A DNA stretch of 64,000 nucleotides from Pyrinomonadaceae bacterium (GTDB taxonomy: Bacteria; Acidobacteriota; Blastocatellia; Pyrinomonadales; Pyrinomonadaceae). Positions 52,466 to 61,954 of this stretch are shown piece by piece. The notes beneath the pieces were generated by a model. It was not told where the DNA came from. It made no database searches and saw only the letters and a program-made list of their open reading frames with translations. Every line of letters starts with the position of its first letter. Position 1 is the stretch's first letter. Position numbers and translations under genes: made by a program. The stretch spans positions 62,001 through 126,000 of the forward strand of contig JAVEDP010000004.1 in assembly GCA_030841085.1 (NCBI GenBank). Direction: 5' to 3'.

Positions 52466-53116
52466 CTACTTTCTTCCGCTCTTATGCCAATCGGCGAGAA
52501 ATTGCTCCTGTCCTTTGTCAGTCAACGGGTGATTGAAAAGTTGATCGATTACCTTGAACGGAATCGTGGCGATGTCCGCGCCCATGCGCGCCGCTTCGAT
52601 GACATGAATCGGACTGCGCATGCTGGCGGCAAGCACTTCAGTTTTCCAAGTGTAGTTTCGGTAAATATCGATGATGTCCTGAAGCAGCACCAAACCATTT
52701 TCACCAATATCGTCGAGCCTGCCAATAAAAGGACTGATAAACGAAGCACCGGCTTTGGCGGCCATGATCGCCTGCGCTGCCGAGAAGCAAAGCGTGACGT
52801 TGACCTTGATGCCTTCGCTCGACAACTGTTTGGTTGCCTTTAATCCAGCGCGCGTCAGCGGGCACTTGATGACAACGTTAGGCGCAATCTTCGCGTACTC
52901 GCGACCTTGTTGCAGCATGCCTTCCGTTTCTTCGCTGGTGCATTCGGCGGAAACAGGACCGCTCACGATTTTGCAAATCGCGGCGATGTGTTCCTTGAAA
53001 TCCACGTCGCCTTCTTTGGAAATCAACGTTGGATTAGTGGTCACGCCGTCAGCAATGCCGAACGCTGCTGCTTCGCGAATCTCATCAAGGTTAGCAGTGT
53101 CGAGAAAAAACTTCAT
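52466..53116 (-). CDS. Transaldolase, TalC/Fsa type
   Basis: 216 residues, small transaldolase or fructose-6-phosphate aldolase. [52 protein letters not shown] with the Schiff-base Lys, [12 protein letters not shown] and [15 protein letters not shown]. Class 3 transaldolase activity of the pentose phosphate pathway is the usual role. Confidence 0.93.
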   Translation of the reverse strand: MKFFLDTANLDEIREAAAFGIADGVTTNPTLISKEGDVDFKEHIAAICKIVSGPVSAECTSEETEGMLQQGREYAKIAPNVVIKCPLTRAGLKATKQLSSEGIKVNVTLCFSAAQAIMAAKAGASFISPFIGRLDDIGENGLVLLQDIIDIYRNYTWKTEVLAASMRSPIHVIEAARMGADIATIPFKVIDQLFNHPLTDKGQEQFLADWHKSGRK

Positions 53117-53185
53117 AAGAACCTCCGTTGTATTAATCCTGAGAGCATATCAGCACCAGTTTGCAGGGGTGTTCTGATTTCGATT

Positions 53186-53279
53186 TCTCTGTGCGTCCTT
53201 TGTGTTCTTTGTGACTCTGTGGTGAATTTTGTCGATTGCTCACCACGGAGACACAGAGAACACAAAGGACGCACAGAGA
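53186..53279. repeat. TCTCTGTGCGTCCTTTGTGT inverted repeat
   Basis: CTCTGTGCGTCCTTTGTGTT on the left and AACACAAAGGACGCACAGAG on the right are perfect complements; together with GACTCTGTGGTGAATTTTG and CACCACGGAGACACAGA they form a near-perfect long hairpin. Same family as 33450-33545. Confidence 0.92.
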
Positions 53280-53309
53280 TTAAAACCACCGAGCTGCCAC
53301 CTGCAGGTT

Positions 53310-54077
53310 TTAGCAGACGACATTCTGCAAAATTCCGATGCCGTCTATTTCTACTTCCACCGTATCACCTGCACTCAAGCGCGAAACGCCGGCGGGCGTG
53401 CCGGTAACAATCAAATCTCCAGGGAACAGAGTCATGATATTCGCGATGTAGCGGATTAGGAAGGGAACTGAAAACGCCATGTCAGCGGTCCGCCCACTCT
53501 GTTTCTCAATGCCGTTAACCCGAGTCTTAACAATTAGGTTTAAAGGATTCAGTTCAGTTTCAATCCATGGACCAACCGGACAAAACGTGTCGAACGATTT
53601 TGCGCGTGTAAACTGAACGTCCTGACGCTGCAAGTCGCGCGCGGTCACATCGTTTACGCAGGTGTAACCCAAAATATAACTTAGCGGGTCATCGTCTTCA
53701 CTCAGCTTGCGCGCTTGCTTTGCGATTACCACGCCCAGCTCGCCTTCATGTTCTACCTGCGTCGATTCAGGCGGCAACTGAATTGAATCACCATTACCAA
53801 TAATTGCGGAAGGCGCTTTGAGAAAGAGCAATGGCTCGGTAGGCATTTTGTTCCCGAGCTCAGCAGCGTGCTCGCGATAGTTGCGCCCAACGCACACGAT
53901 TTTGGAAGGCGTAACTGGAGCTAACAATTTGACCGCAGAAACATCGATCGGTTGATCTAAACGCGAATGCGAAACTGATTCGAGGGTTCCAGCGTGAGCG
54001 CCCCGGAGGTCGTTGCCGTCAAGTATTCCAAATTGCGCAACTGAAGTTTCGGACCTTCTAAACCGACAAATTCGCAT
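53310..54077 (-). CDS. Fumarylacetoacetate hydrolase (FAH) family protein
   Basis: About 255 residues from ATG 54077 (MRICRFRRSETSVAQFGILD); the ORF-track Met 14 codons earlier is less typical. Metal-site motifs CVGRNYREHAAELG, QVEHEGELGVVIAKQAR, DVTARDLQ and FDTFCPVGPWI, with VTGTPAGVSRLSAGDTVEVE at the end. The family includes acylpyruvases and hydratases in aromatic catabolism; exact substrate unknown. Confidence 0.9.
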   Translation of the reverse strand: MRICRFRRSETSVAQFGILDGNDLRGAHAGTLESVSHSRLDQPIDVSAVKLLAPVTPSKIVCVGRNYREHAAELGNKMPTEPLLFLKAPSAIIGNGDSIQLPPESTQVEHEGELGVVIAKQARKLSEDDDPLSYILGYTCVNDVTARDLQRQDVQFTRAKSFDTFCPVGPWIETELNPLNLIVKTRVNGIEKQSGRTADMAFSVPFLIRYIANIMTLFPGDLIVTGTPAGVSRLSAGDTVEVEIDGIGILQNVVC

Positions 54078-54172
54078 ACGTTGTTCGCACTTCGTGCTCA
54101 TTGCGGGCGAGTCGAGCACCCCAACCGATAAAACACATCGGTTGGGGACCCCGCACGCCCGCGGTCCCAGTT

Positions 54173-55267
54173 TTACGGCACTACTTCGGACACAACTTCA
54201 GATTGCGGACTGAGATTGCCCGCCTGATCGACCGCAATCAGAAAATAGTAATAGCGTTTGCCGGATTCGACTTTCTCATCCTGGAACGTGGTCCGTGTCA
54301 GCAGCGCGCCATTCAGTTTTGTCCATTGACTCCTGGCCAGATCCGGATCTGTCGAGCGGAAAATGTTATAGCCGGCGATGTCCGCTTCCGGATTCGCCGG
54401 GAAGAATATCGAAAGCCGGCCCGGCGCCGCTGCTACGGTTATTGAAGTCGGAGCAGAAGGCGCAAACACATCCTTTGGCGAAACAGTTATCGAATTCGAA
54501 TTTAGACTTTCTACCTGCCCGCCTTCGCTGCCAAGCGAAACTGAGCGCACGAGGTAGCGATACGTTTCGCCAAATTTGAAATTTTGATCGATGTACCGGT
54601 TGCCGGTAACCAACGCCGCATTGATAGGCGCCGGACTGACTTCACTTTCCGTTTCTGCAACTCGATAGACGTTGTAGCCGAGCAGATTCACCGGCGTTGA
54701 GCCATCGATATTTTCAGTGGGCGGCCCCCAGGAAATTGTGATCGCGCCTTCGCTGATTTCTTTTCCTGTCGCGATTAGGGTCGGCGGCTTGGCAATTCGC
54801 GCCGCCGGCTCGAGCAACAGGAAGTTTGAAAATGCTGCGCGCTGGCCGGCCGCATTCACATAACGAACGGCATAACGCAAGCGCGCCGGCTCGCCTGCAA
54901 GTTCCAGGTTATCGGTGTAGGTCAGCGAGTCGCCTGCGTTTTTGATCTCGTCATAAGTCACTGAACCAATCAGCGTGGATCTGGCAGCGAATTCATCTTC
55001 AGTCAACGCCAGCGGCGCGCGCGGCTTTTCAGCCAACCGGTAGACGTCGATGCGGCGAATGCTTTGCACACTTGGATCCGGCGCATTCCTTCGCGGCGCC
55101 GGCCAACTAAGAATCACTTGATTGCCGCGCTGGATTCCGGAAAGGGATTCAGTTCGCTGTTGCACGCGCTCCGTCGGCGGCAACGGCGGGCTGCGTTTGC
55201 CGCAGGCAGCGCCAAAGCTCACCAGCGCCACCAACAATGCGAGTTGAAGTGCGGAATTGGTTTTCAC
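54173..55267 (-). CDS. Lipoprotein with fibronectin type III-like domains
   Basis: 364 residues, GTG start overlapping the hslU stop (GTGA). Lipobox [10 protein letters not shown] after the signal peptide. Three Ig/FN3-like repeats are visible: [40 protein letters not shown] and [20 protein letters not shown], each with the usual Y-x-V/I pattern. Probably an outer-membrane-attached lipoprotein; function unknown. Coupling to hslU looks incidental. Confidence 0.85.
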   Translation of the reverse strand: MKTNSALQLALLVALVSFGAACGKRSPPLPPTERVQQRTESLSGIQRGNQVILSWPAPRRNAPDPSVQSIRRIDVYRLAEKPRAPLALTEDEFAARSTLIGSVTYDEIKNAGDSLTYTDNLELAGEPARLRYAVRYVNAAGQRAAFSNFLLLEPAARIAKPPTLIATGKEISEGAITISWGPPTENIDGSTPVNLLGYNVYRVAETESEVSPAPINAALVTGNRYIDQNFKFGETYRYLVRSVSLGSEGGQVESLNSNSITVSPKDVFAPSAPTSITVAAAPGRLSIFFPANPEADIAGYNIFRSTDPDLARSQWTKLNGALLTRTTFQDEKVESGKRYYYFLIAVDQAGNLSPQSEVVSEVVP

Positions 55268-56697
55268 AGAATGTAGCGGCTGAGGTCCTGGTCCTTCACA
55301 GTCTCCGCGAGCATTGACTCGACATAGGCCGCATCGATGCGCTGGTCCTTTGGCTCGAGGTCGGGCCCTTCGAAGCTGATCTCTTCGAGCAATTTTTCCA
55401 TGATTGTTTGCAGACGACGCGCGCCAATGTTCTCGGTATTTTCGTTCACACGCGCCGCAAAGTTCGCAATCGAATCGATCGCATCGTCAGTGAAGTCGAT
55501 AATCACTTCTTCGGTGGCCATCATCGCCTGGTATTGTTTGACCAACGCATTTTTCGGTTCGGTAAGAATTCGTTTGAAGTCATCGACCGTCAGGGATTCC
55601 AATTCGACGCGAATGGGAAAGCGGCCCTGCAACTCCGGAATAAGATCCGCCGGTTTGGAAACATGAAAAGCGCCGGCCGCGATGAACAGAATGTGGTCCG
55701 TCCTTACCATCCCGTAACGAGAATTTACTGTCGTACCTTCGACGATTGGCAGAATGTCGCGCTGCACGCCTTCACGCGAAACATCAGGGCCGTGGCCCGA
55801 TTCGCGTCCGGCAATTTTGTCGATCTCATCCAGGAAAATAATTCCTGACTGCTCGACGCGTTCGATCGCGGCGCGCGCCACCTGGTCCATATCGATCAGA
55901 CGCTCTTCCTCTTCGGCCATTAAATGCTCAATCGCTTCGTCGACTGTCATTTTGCGGTTCTTGGTGCGCCCCTGGAACATGCTGCCCAACATGTCTTTCA
56001 TGTTGATGCCCATCTCTTCGATGCCCTGGGGACCGGCGAGTTCGATGACGGGAAAATTCCGCTCGCGTATCTCCACTTCCACCAGGCGGCTGTCCAACTT
56101 GCCGTCGCGCAATTGTGCCCGGAGCTTTTCACGCGTCCGCTGAAACTGCTCGTCGCGCGTAGGTTCCTTCGCTTCTAATTGGGGCGCCTGATCGTCATCG
56201 CCCGTCGAATCAAATTCATAAGAACTCGAAGACGCGCGCGGCGGGGGCAGCAGCAAATCCAGGATTTGTTCCTCGACGTTCAGCTCGGCTTTCTCAGCGA
56301 CTTCGTCGATCTTTTCCTGCCGGATCATGTCGACTGCGATTTCCGTCAGGTCGCGAATCATGCTTTCCACATCGCGACCGACGTAGCCAACCTCGGTGAA
56401 TTTCGAAGCTTCGACTTTAAGAAAAGGAGAGTTGGACATGCGCGCCAACCGGCGGGCGATCTCTGTCTTGCCCACTCCGGTCGATCCGATCATGATCATG
56501 TTTTTCGGCATCACGTCCACCGCCATTTCCAGTGGCAGCTTTTGACGCCGAATGCGATTTCGCAGCGCAATCGCTACCGCGCGTTTCGCGTTACGTTGGC
56601 CCACGACGTGCTTGTCCAGCTCGGCCACGATCTGACGCGGCGTCATCTCATCGAGCCGAACTTCTTCGTCCACTTCGCCTTCAAGATAAATGACCAT
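55264..56697 (-). CDS. hslU: ATP-dependent protease ATPase subunit HslU
   Basis: 477 residues, AAA+ unfoldase. Walker [15 protein letters not shown], Walker [14 protein letters not shown], sensor region [14 protein letters not shown], and C-terminal [18 protein letters not shown], with the DLSRYIL tail that docks into Hsl[21 protein letters not shown] is the family start, here preceded by a short Glu-rich leader. Partner HslV is immediately upstream. Confidence 0.96.
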   Translation of the reverse strand: MVIYLEGEVDEEVRLDEMTPRQIVAELDKHVVGQRNAKRAVAIALRNRIRRQKLPLEMAVDVMPKNMIMIGSTGVGKTEIARRLARMSNSPFLKVEASKFTEVGYVGRDVESMIRDLTEIAVDMIRQEKIDEVAEKAELNVEEQILDLLLPPPRASSSSYEFDSTGDDDQAPQLEAKEPTRDEQFQRTREKLRAQLRDGKLDSRLVEVEIRERNFPVIELAGPQGIEEMGINMKDMLGSMFQGRTKNRKMTVDEAIEHLMAEEEERLIDMDQVARAAIERVEQSGIIFLDEIDKIAGRESGHGPDVSREGVQRDILPIVEGTTVNSRYGMVRTDHILFIAAGAFHVSKPADLIPELQGRFPIRVELESLTVDDFKRILTEPKNALVKQYQAMMATEEVIIDFTDDAIDSIANFAARVNENTENIGARRLQTIMEKLLEEISFEGPDLEPKDQRIDAAYVESMLAETVKDQDLSRYIL

Positions 56698-56749
56698 TAT
56701 TGCCTTACCGTTCTAATTAACTGCTCGGCTCGCGAGCATGCGACTGCGT

Positions 56750-57304
56750 CTACAATTCCTCAACGACGATATTTTGATTTGAATAAATACAAATTTCACC
56801 GGCGATGCCAAGCGCTTCGACGGCGATGTCGCGCGCTGAAAGCTGAGTGTGTTTTGCGAGCGCGCGCGCCGCGGCCAGCGCGTACGAACCTCCCGAACCG
56901 ATCGCCAGCACGCCATCGTCCGGCGCAATCACATCCCCGTTGCCCGATAGAAGAAACGAACTCTTGCTGTCGGCGACGACGAGTAACGCTTCCAGATGGC
57001 GAAGCGCTTTGTCGGTACGCCATTCCTTGCTAAGTTCGATAGACGCGCGCTCAAGATTTCCGTGGTATTGCTCGAGCTTGCTTTCGAAGCGCGTCAACAG
57101 CGCAAAGGCGTCGGCAGTGGAACCGGCAAACCCGGCCAGTATGCTGTCGTTGTACAGCCGGCGAACTTTTTTCGCGCTGCTTTTCATGATGGTTTCGCCC
57201 AGCGTTACCTGGCCGTCACCGGCGAGCGCAACTCGTCCTTCTTTACGAACGAGCAGCACGGTGGTGCTGCGAAAGCGGGGATTTTGTGATGGCATTTTTG
57301 GCAA
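56750..57304 (-). CDS. hslV: ATP-dependent protease peptidase subunit HslV
   Basis: 184 residues. The nucleophile Thr lies in [23 protein letters not shown] after a 12-13-residue leader ([13 protein letters not shown]) that must be removed; other GDGQVTLG and VEELxx-like motifs are typical. [19 protein letters not shown] is the substrate-chamber part. Forms a double ring with HslU. The long leader is a known variant of the family. Confidence 0.95.
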   Translation of the reverse strand: MPKMPSQNPRFRSTTVLLVRKEGRVALAGDGQVTLGETIMKSSAKKVRRLYNDSILAGFAGSTADAFALLTRFESKLEQYHGNLERASIELSKEWRTDKALRHLEALLVVADSKSSFLLSGNGDVIAPDDGVLAIGSGGSYALAAARALAKHTQLSARDIAVEALGIAGEICIYSNQNIVVEEL

Positions 57305-57377
57305 ACCTCACTATAGGAAGTCGCTCGAACGCAAGTCAAGCAAGCAGCTAACCGGTAGTGGCTGAGTTTGGAATTCA

Positions 57378-57511
57378 GCCGCGGATTAACGCCAATGAAC
57401 GCGAGTCTGAAAAAGATAGACGGACTGACAACTCAGCGGACCTTTCGGGATTCATTGACACTACTTGTCTCTAATTTTCAGATTCGCGTTCGTTCGCGTT
57501 AATCCGCGGCC
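57378..57511. repeat. GCCGCGGATTAACGC inverted repeat
   Basis: GCCGCGGATTAACGCCAATG followed by AACGCGAGTCTG on the left, and ATTCGCGTTCGTTCGCGTTA followed by ATCCGCGGC on the right. An imperfect hairpin about 130 bases across. No gene in the 287-base gap. Confidence 0.85.
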
Positions 57512-57591
57512 ACATCTCTGGTTGCTTTCGAATGCCGCCAATACCACTAGCCTCGAATGGGCGCAGTAAGATCCTTTCAGAGTTTTAGGCT

Positions 57592-58386
57592 ATGATAGTT
57601 TCTGTTATGAGCAGCGATTCAAAGTCAGATCAGCGACGCCCGCGTGTCGGGATCACCATGCGGCTGGAATTGAGCACGGATCGGTTTTATCTCGCTCGCT
57701 TTTACAGCGAAGCTGTCGAAGCCGCCGGCGCCGTGCCGGTGCACATCAGCTTGATTCCAGACCCGCGATACATATCCGCAGTCATGGATTCGCTGGACGG
57801 GATCTTGCTCCCCGGAAGCGATTCCGACGTTGATCCGTTACGTTACGGCGCCCAGCCGCACCAGCAACTTGGCAGCGTCGTGCCGGTAAAGGATGAAACC
57901 GATCTGTTGGTACTGGAAGAGATCGAACAACGTAACCTACCGCTGTTTGCAATCTGTTTTGGCATGCAGATTTTGAATGTGTCTCGCGGTGGCACGCTGA
58001 TTCAGGACATTGCGACTCAATTACCAAACGCAATTAAGCACGAGCAGGGACCACCACGCGATCGTCCGTCGCACTCGATTTCACTCGATAGGAATAGTTT
58101 ACTTGCGGCAGTGGCCAAGGCTGAGGACGCGCTCGTTAACAGTCATCATCATCAGGCAATTGAAACTGTGGGTGAGAACCTGAAGGCTACGGCCTGGGCT
58201 GCTGATGGTCTAATAGAAGCCGTCGAAGATACGCGTCCTGGCCGCTTCGCTCTCGGCGTGCAATGGCATCCAGAGTTGGGTTGGCAGCGGGACCAGCTTT
58301 CCCAAGCGCTATTGAGTAAGTTTGTGCAAGCTTGCGCCGCTTACCGCTTAGACAACGTCGATTCATTCGTTGCGTCGCAAAGCTAA
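57592..58386 (+). CDS. Class I glutamine amidotransferase-like hydrolase (peptidase C26)
   Basis: 264 residues (an in-frame ATG at 57607 is an alternative). Catalytic Cys in PLFAICFGMQILNVSRGGTL, His in VNSHHHQAI or GVQWHPELG with its Glu. Close to gamma-glutamyl-gamma-aminobutyrate hydrolase (PuuD) and related enzymes, which cleave gamma-glutamyl bonds. The usual CRG at the nucleophile is CFG, so substrate may differ. Six bases before the SDR gene. Confidence 0.88.
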   Translation: MIVSVMSSDSKSDQRRPRVGITMRLELSTDRFYLARFYSEAVEAAGAVPVHISLIPDPRYISAVMDSLDGILLPGSDSDVDPLRYGAQPHQQLGSVVPVKDETDLLVLEEIEQRNLPLFAICFGMQILNVSRGGTLIQDIATQLPNAIKHEQGPPRDRPSHSISLDRNSLLAAVAKAEDALVNSHHHQAIETVGENLKATAWAADGLIEAVEDTRPGRFALGVQWHPELGWQRDQLSQALLSKFVQACAAYRLDNVDSFVASQS

Positions 58387-58392
58387 TCGCTG

Positions 58393-59163
58393 ATGGATCT
58401 TGAAGAGTTATCACTGACTGGACGCGTCGCGGTTGTCACCGGAGGGTCGAGAGGGATCGGCCGCGCGACCGTTGAACTGCTTGCGCAACTCGGCGCCAAG
58501 GTAGTTATCAATTATTCCAACGACGACGACGCCGCAGCTGAGGTTCTAGCTATTGTTAGCGCGGCGGGCGGGGAAGCGTTCTCATTCAAGGCAAACATCG
58601 CCAAGGTAGATGAAGCCGAACGTTTGCTTAATGCAACGCTCGAACGTTTCAAACGCGTCGACATCATTGTTTGCAACGCAGGTATCTGGGAAGGCGCAGC
58701 GGTCGAGCAAATTTCCGAAGCGATGTGGGACCAAACCATGGACATAAACCTTAAGGGCGCCTGGACCGTATGTCGTGCGGCTGTTCCCATTCTGAAGAAG
58801 CAGCGGTCCGGCAAGATCGTGCTGGTCACATCGACCGCAGGACAGCGAGGCGAGGCCGGTTACTCGAATTACGCGGCATCAAAAGGTGGATTGATTGCTT
58901 TCACGAAATCGCTCGGAAGTGAACTGGGAGAGTGGGGAATCAATGTTAACGCAGTTGCGCCAGGTTGGGTGGACACGGACATGACCGAAGACGCTCTGGG
59001 TGATCGCGAACAGCGGCAAGCGATAGCCTCAGCGATCCCGATTGGCGCCATAGCGACGCCGGAAGACATTGCCGGACCGATCGCCTTTTTGTGCACACAG
59101 TGGTCGCGTCACATCACGGGAGAAATTCTGAATGTAAACGGCGGCGCGGTGCTCTGTGGTTAA
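58393..59163 (+). CDS. SDR family oxidoreductase (FabG-like)
   Basis: 256 residues, NAD(P)-binding Rossmann fold with TGGSRGIGRATVELLAQ, NAGIWEGAAVEQISE, catalytic YSNYAASKGGLIAF (Tyr-Lys) and VAPGWVDTDMTEDALG. Typical 3-oxoacyl-ACP reductase-like SDR, but many substrates share this pattern. Lies six bases after the amidase gene. Confidence 0.92.
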   Translation: MDLEELSLTGRVAVVTGGSRGIGRATVELLAQLGAKVVINYSNDDDAAAEVLAIVSAAGGEAFSFKANIAKVDEAERLLNATLERFKRVDIIVCNAGIWEGAAVEQISEAMWDQTMDINLKGAWTVCRAAVPILKKQRSGKIVLVTSTAGQRGEAGYSNYAASKGGLIAFTKSLGSELGEWGINVNAVAPGWVDTDMTEDALGDREQRQAIASAIPIGAIATPEDIAGPIAFLCTQWSRHITGEILNVNGGAVLCG

Positions 59164-59211
59164 CGCTAAGGTTTCACTTTAACTTCGACAGACCAATTCT
59201 TAGCTGGTTCA

Positions 59212-60390
59212 ATGGCTCGCAAACAAATCCGACTGGGAGTTGAGAGATTACTTGAAGGCGACGCGCAACTGGTTAAAGGTGCGCGGCTCGGCCTCGTGTG
59301 TAATCAAGCATCAGTTGATCATCGTTTGCATCACGTTGCCGATATTTTAAAAGAGCATCCGTCGGTGGATTTGCGCGCCCTGTTTGGTCCGCAGCACGGC
59401 ATCCGCGGCGACGTCCAGGACAACATGGTTGAGACTGAACACGCGACTGATCGCGAAACAGGGCTGCCGATTTATTCGCTCTACAGCGAGACGCGCGAGC
59501 CGACGGAGAACATGATGCGCGAGCTCGATGTGCTCGTGTTCGATATGCAGGACGTCGGCTGCCGCATCTATACCTTCGCCTACACAATGGCGAATTGCAT
59601 GTTGGCAGCGCGCAAGTTTGGAAAGAAGGTCATTGTTTGCGACCGGCCAGACCCAATAAATGGCCGCGATGTAGCCGGCAACGTGCTCGAAAAGGGACAC
59701 GAATCTTTCGTTGGTCAATACTCCATCCCGACTCGACATGGCATGACGCTCGGCGAGTTGGCGAAGATGTTCAATGAGCATTTCGAGATCCAGTGCGAGC
59801 TTGAAGTCGTGCGAATGGACGGCTGGGATCGGAACTGCTGGCACGATGAAACCGATGCGCCGTGGGTTATGCCTTCGCCAAACATGCCAACCATCGACAC
59901 CGCGACAGTGTTTCCCGGCACGGTGCATTTTGAAGGCACGCAGTTATCGGAGGGCAGAGGAACGACCCGGCCGTTTGAACTCGTGGGGGCGCCTTACATC
60001 GTTTCTGAAGACTTTGCTGCCGAGCTTAACAAGGCGAATTTGCCAGGCGTTTACTTTCGCAGTTGCATCTTTCGGCCAACGTTTCAGAAGCACGGCGGTG
60101 CAAGTTGTGAGGGTGTGCAGCTTCATGTGATTGATCGGAACAATTTTGAACCGGTGATTACCGGTCTCACGATGGTTAAGGTTGCACAAGATTTGTATTC
60201 CGATCAGTTTCGCTGGAAGGAACCGCCATACGAATATGTTTTTGATCGAAACCCTTTTGACGTCATTGCCGGCACGACAAAAGTCCGGGAGGGATTTGAG
60301 CAGGGAACGACGATCGCTGAGCTTCAGAAAAGTTGGGAGCCTGAGCTGGGCGAGTTTAAGAAGTTACGTGAACAGTTTCTGTTGTACTGA
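59212..60390 (+). CDS. namZ: Exo-beta-N-acetylmuramidase NamZ-like protein (DUF1343)
   Basis: 392 residues. LGLVCNQASVDHRLHHVADI, ALFGPQHGIRGDVQDNMVET, VFDMQDVGCRIYTFAYTMA, CDRPDPINGRDVAGNVLEKG and TQLSEGRGTTRPFELVGAP are DUF1343 hallmarks. Characterised members (NamZ) cut MurNAc from muropeptide glycans. No signal peptide at the N-terminus, though some members are exported. MurNAc produced this way could enter the kinase/transferase route at 22948-25086. Confidence 0.9.
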   Translation: MARKQIRLGVERLLEGDAQLVKGARLGLVCNQASVDHRLHHVADILKEHPSVDLRALFGPQHGIRGDVQDNMVETEHATDRETGLPIYSLYSETREPTENMMRELDVLVFDMQDVGCRIYTFAYTMANCMLAARKFGKKVIVCDRPDPINGRDVAGNVLEKGHESFVGQYSIPTRHGMTLGELAKMFNEHFEIQCELEVVRMDGWDRNCWHDETDAPWVMPSPNMPTIDTATVFPGTVHFEGTQLSEGRGTTRPFELVGAPYIVSEDFAAELNKANLPGVYFRSCIFRPTFQKHGGASCEGVQLHVIDRNNFEPVITGLTMVKVAQDLYSDQFRWKEPPYEYVFDRNPFDVIAGTTKVREGFEQGTTIAELQKSWEPELGEFKKLREQFLLY

Positions 60391-60550
60391 CCGGTCTAGT
60401 TAAGGTGGACTGTTAGAGGTCGGCGCGCCGATGCTTAAAGTCCGAACTGAACAACTCTCGACCTTGAGCGACAGCGCACCGCTAAAGCTAAACTGAAATC
60501 TTAAGGTTCTAAGTTAGCAGATTCTATTGATTGGGGTTTGGAGGACAAAT

Positions 60551-60988
60551 TTGAGCAGCGCTGAAATTGAACGATTACGTAATCATGAGAGTGCTCCCGC
60601 ACGCGCCTGGACGATGGGGCTTGCCGCTTGGTTAGTGCCAGGCCTCGGGCATTTACTGCAGGGGCGATGGGTGCGCGCACTACTTTTGGGCGCCACTGTT
60701 TGGATTTGCTTCCTCAGCGGACTCGGGATGGGCGGCCACCTGTTTAGCGTCGGCGGAAACGAACAAGGATTGTCCGCACTGCTCCAACTGCCGCCGATGA
60801 TTGCCAACCTCGGTTCCGGCATTCTTTATATCGTGTCGTGGCTTTTCGGCGTGGGCTTCGCCGATGATCCGGCACATGCGGCGCGCGCGACCTACGAGTA
60901 TGGAAATACCTTTCTACTAGTCGCCGGCTTGTTGAATTATCTTGCGATGCTGGACGCCTTTGATATCGCGGCGGGGAGGAAGGCGTGA
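60551..60988 (+). CDS. Polytopic small membrane protein (DUF6677-like)
   Basis: 145 residues from TTG 60551, preceded six bases earlier by GGAGG; this fits better than the ATG at 60527. LAAWLVPGLGHLLQGRWVRA and VWICFLSGLGMGGHLFSV are TM segments; two more follow. Family assignment is by resemblance only. Stop overlaps the next gene's GTG. Confidence 0.75.
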   Translation: MSSAEIERLRNHESAPARAWTMGLAAWLVPGLGHLLQGRWVRALLLGATVWICFLSGLGMGGHLFSVGGNEQGLSALLQLPPMIANLGSGILYIVSWLFGVGFADDPAHAARATYEYGNTFLLVAGLLNYLAMLDAFDIAAGRKA

Positions 60989-61155
60989 GACACTTTTTAG
61001 TTATGACAGCCTTTGCCGTAATGGCAGCAGTAGTGTTCGGCACCGTTGCCAAAGACAACCCGCATGAGCGTCTGACCTATGGACTTAAAGTATTCCTTGA
61101 GTTCATGGCTATCGGTCTGGTTTTGAGCTGGGTGCTTTATTTCCTTCCCTTCTAG
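60985..61155 (+). CDS. 56-residue membrane peptide
   Basis: Missing from the ORF track. GTG 60985 overlaps the preceding TGA (GTGA) after GGGGAGGAAGG. Two TM segments: FLVMTAFAVMAAVVFGTVA and FLEFMAIGLVLSWVLYFLPF, separated by KDNPHERLTYGLKV. The strong ribosome site and the overlap support translation. Function unknown; presumably works with the 145-residue neighbour. Confidence 0.7.
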   Translation: MRHFLVMTAFAVMAAVVFGTVAKDNPHERLTYGLKVFLEFMAIGLVLSWVLYFLPF

Positions 61156-61177
61156 TGCCCGGACGGTAAGGTGATCA

Positions 61178-61936
61178 ATGGCGACTGTTGAGACTGAGGC
61201 GCTGGTGCTGCGGACTTATAACTTCGGCGAAGCAGATAAGATCGTTGTTGTTTTAACTCAGTCCGCGGGTGTCGTTCGCGGTGTTGCTAATGGCTGCCGA
61301 AAACTAAAAAGCAGATTCGGCGCCGCCCTCGAGCCCTTCACCCTAATCAAACTTACCTGGTACGAAAAAGAAAACAAGGAACTTGTGTCGCTGCGCCAGG
61401 CCGAGATCATTAAGTCTCATTTCGATCTTTCAAGTCAGGCCGAAACGCTCACCGGTTTATCGTACATGGGCGATCTGATAATAGAGTTCTCGCCGCCGCA
61501 TGAAGCTAATGACAATCTCTTCCGCATGGTCAAGGCGTGTTTGGAAGCGATCGATCAAGCGCCAGGCGACATTCAACTGGTGTTGCGTTACTTTGAAATT
61601 TGGCTGTTGAAGCTTCAGGGATATCTTCCGGACATTCGCCGTTGTGGTGAGTGTCATCAGGAATTCAGCGACACGAGCGGCATCTTCTTGAATCTCGATC
61701 TCGTCCTGCGATGTCGGCGGTGCAGCCAAGGTCAGGGAAGCGCGGTTTCACGCAAGGTTCAGATTCAGTTGCGAGCGACGCAAAAGCTCGCACCGCAAGT
61801 CTTTGTTCAAGCATCACATGAGGTTTCGGAAACGGTGCGCCGGGACCTCGCCGCTTTTACCCAACAACTTATCGGCCGTGTGCTTGAGAAGCAGCCGCGT
61901 TTGCGTTCAACTTTTCAATCGTCCGCCGCTTCGTGA
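61178..61936 (+). CDS. recO: DNA repair protein RecO
   Basis: 252 residues. OB-fold N-terminus (ETEALVLRTYNFGEADKIVV), helical middle, and a zinc-binding region with CGECHQEF and CRRC. Loads RecA onto SSB-coated DNA in the RecFOR pathway. Its stop lies 18 bases ahead of the LptF-LptG gene. Confidence 0.93.
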   Translation: MATVETEALVLRTYNFGEADKIVVVLTQSAGVVRGVANGCRKLKSRFGAALEPFTLIKLTWYEKENKELVSLRQAEIIKSHFDLSSQAETLTGLSYMGDLIIEFSPPHEANDNLFRMVKACLEAIDQAPGDIQLVLRYFEIWLLKLQGYLPDIRRCGECHQEFSDTSGIFLNLDLVLRCRRCSQGQGSAVSRKVQIQLRATQKLAPQVFVQASHEVSETVRRDLAAFTQQLIGRVLEKQPRLRSTFQSSAAS

Positions 61937-61954
61937 GTTTTGAGCACCATAGAT

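Noticed and set aside
56179-57033. 284-residue plus-strand ORF antisense to hslU/hslV
   Set aside because: His/Arg/Cys-rich shadow of well-conserved genes; no ribosome site or family.
4519-60550. tRNA or other structural RNA genes in the gaps
   Set aside because: Scanned by eye for tRNA-like ends and GTTC-type T-loops; gaps contained only repeats. A covariance search could still find something I missed.
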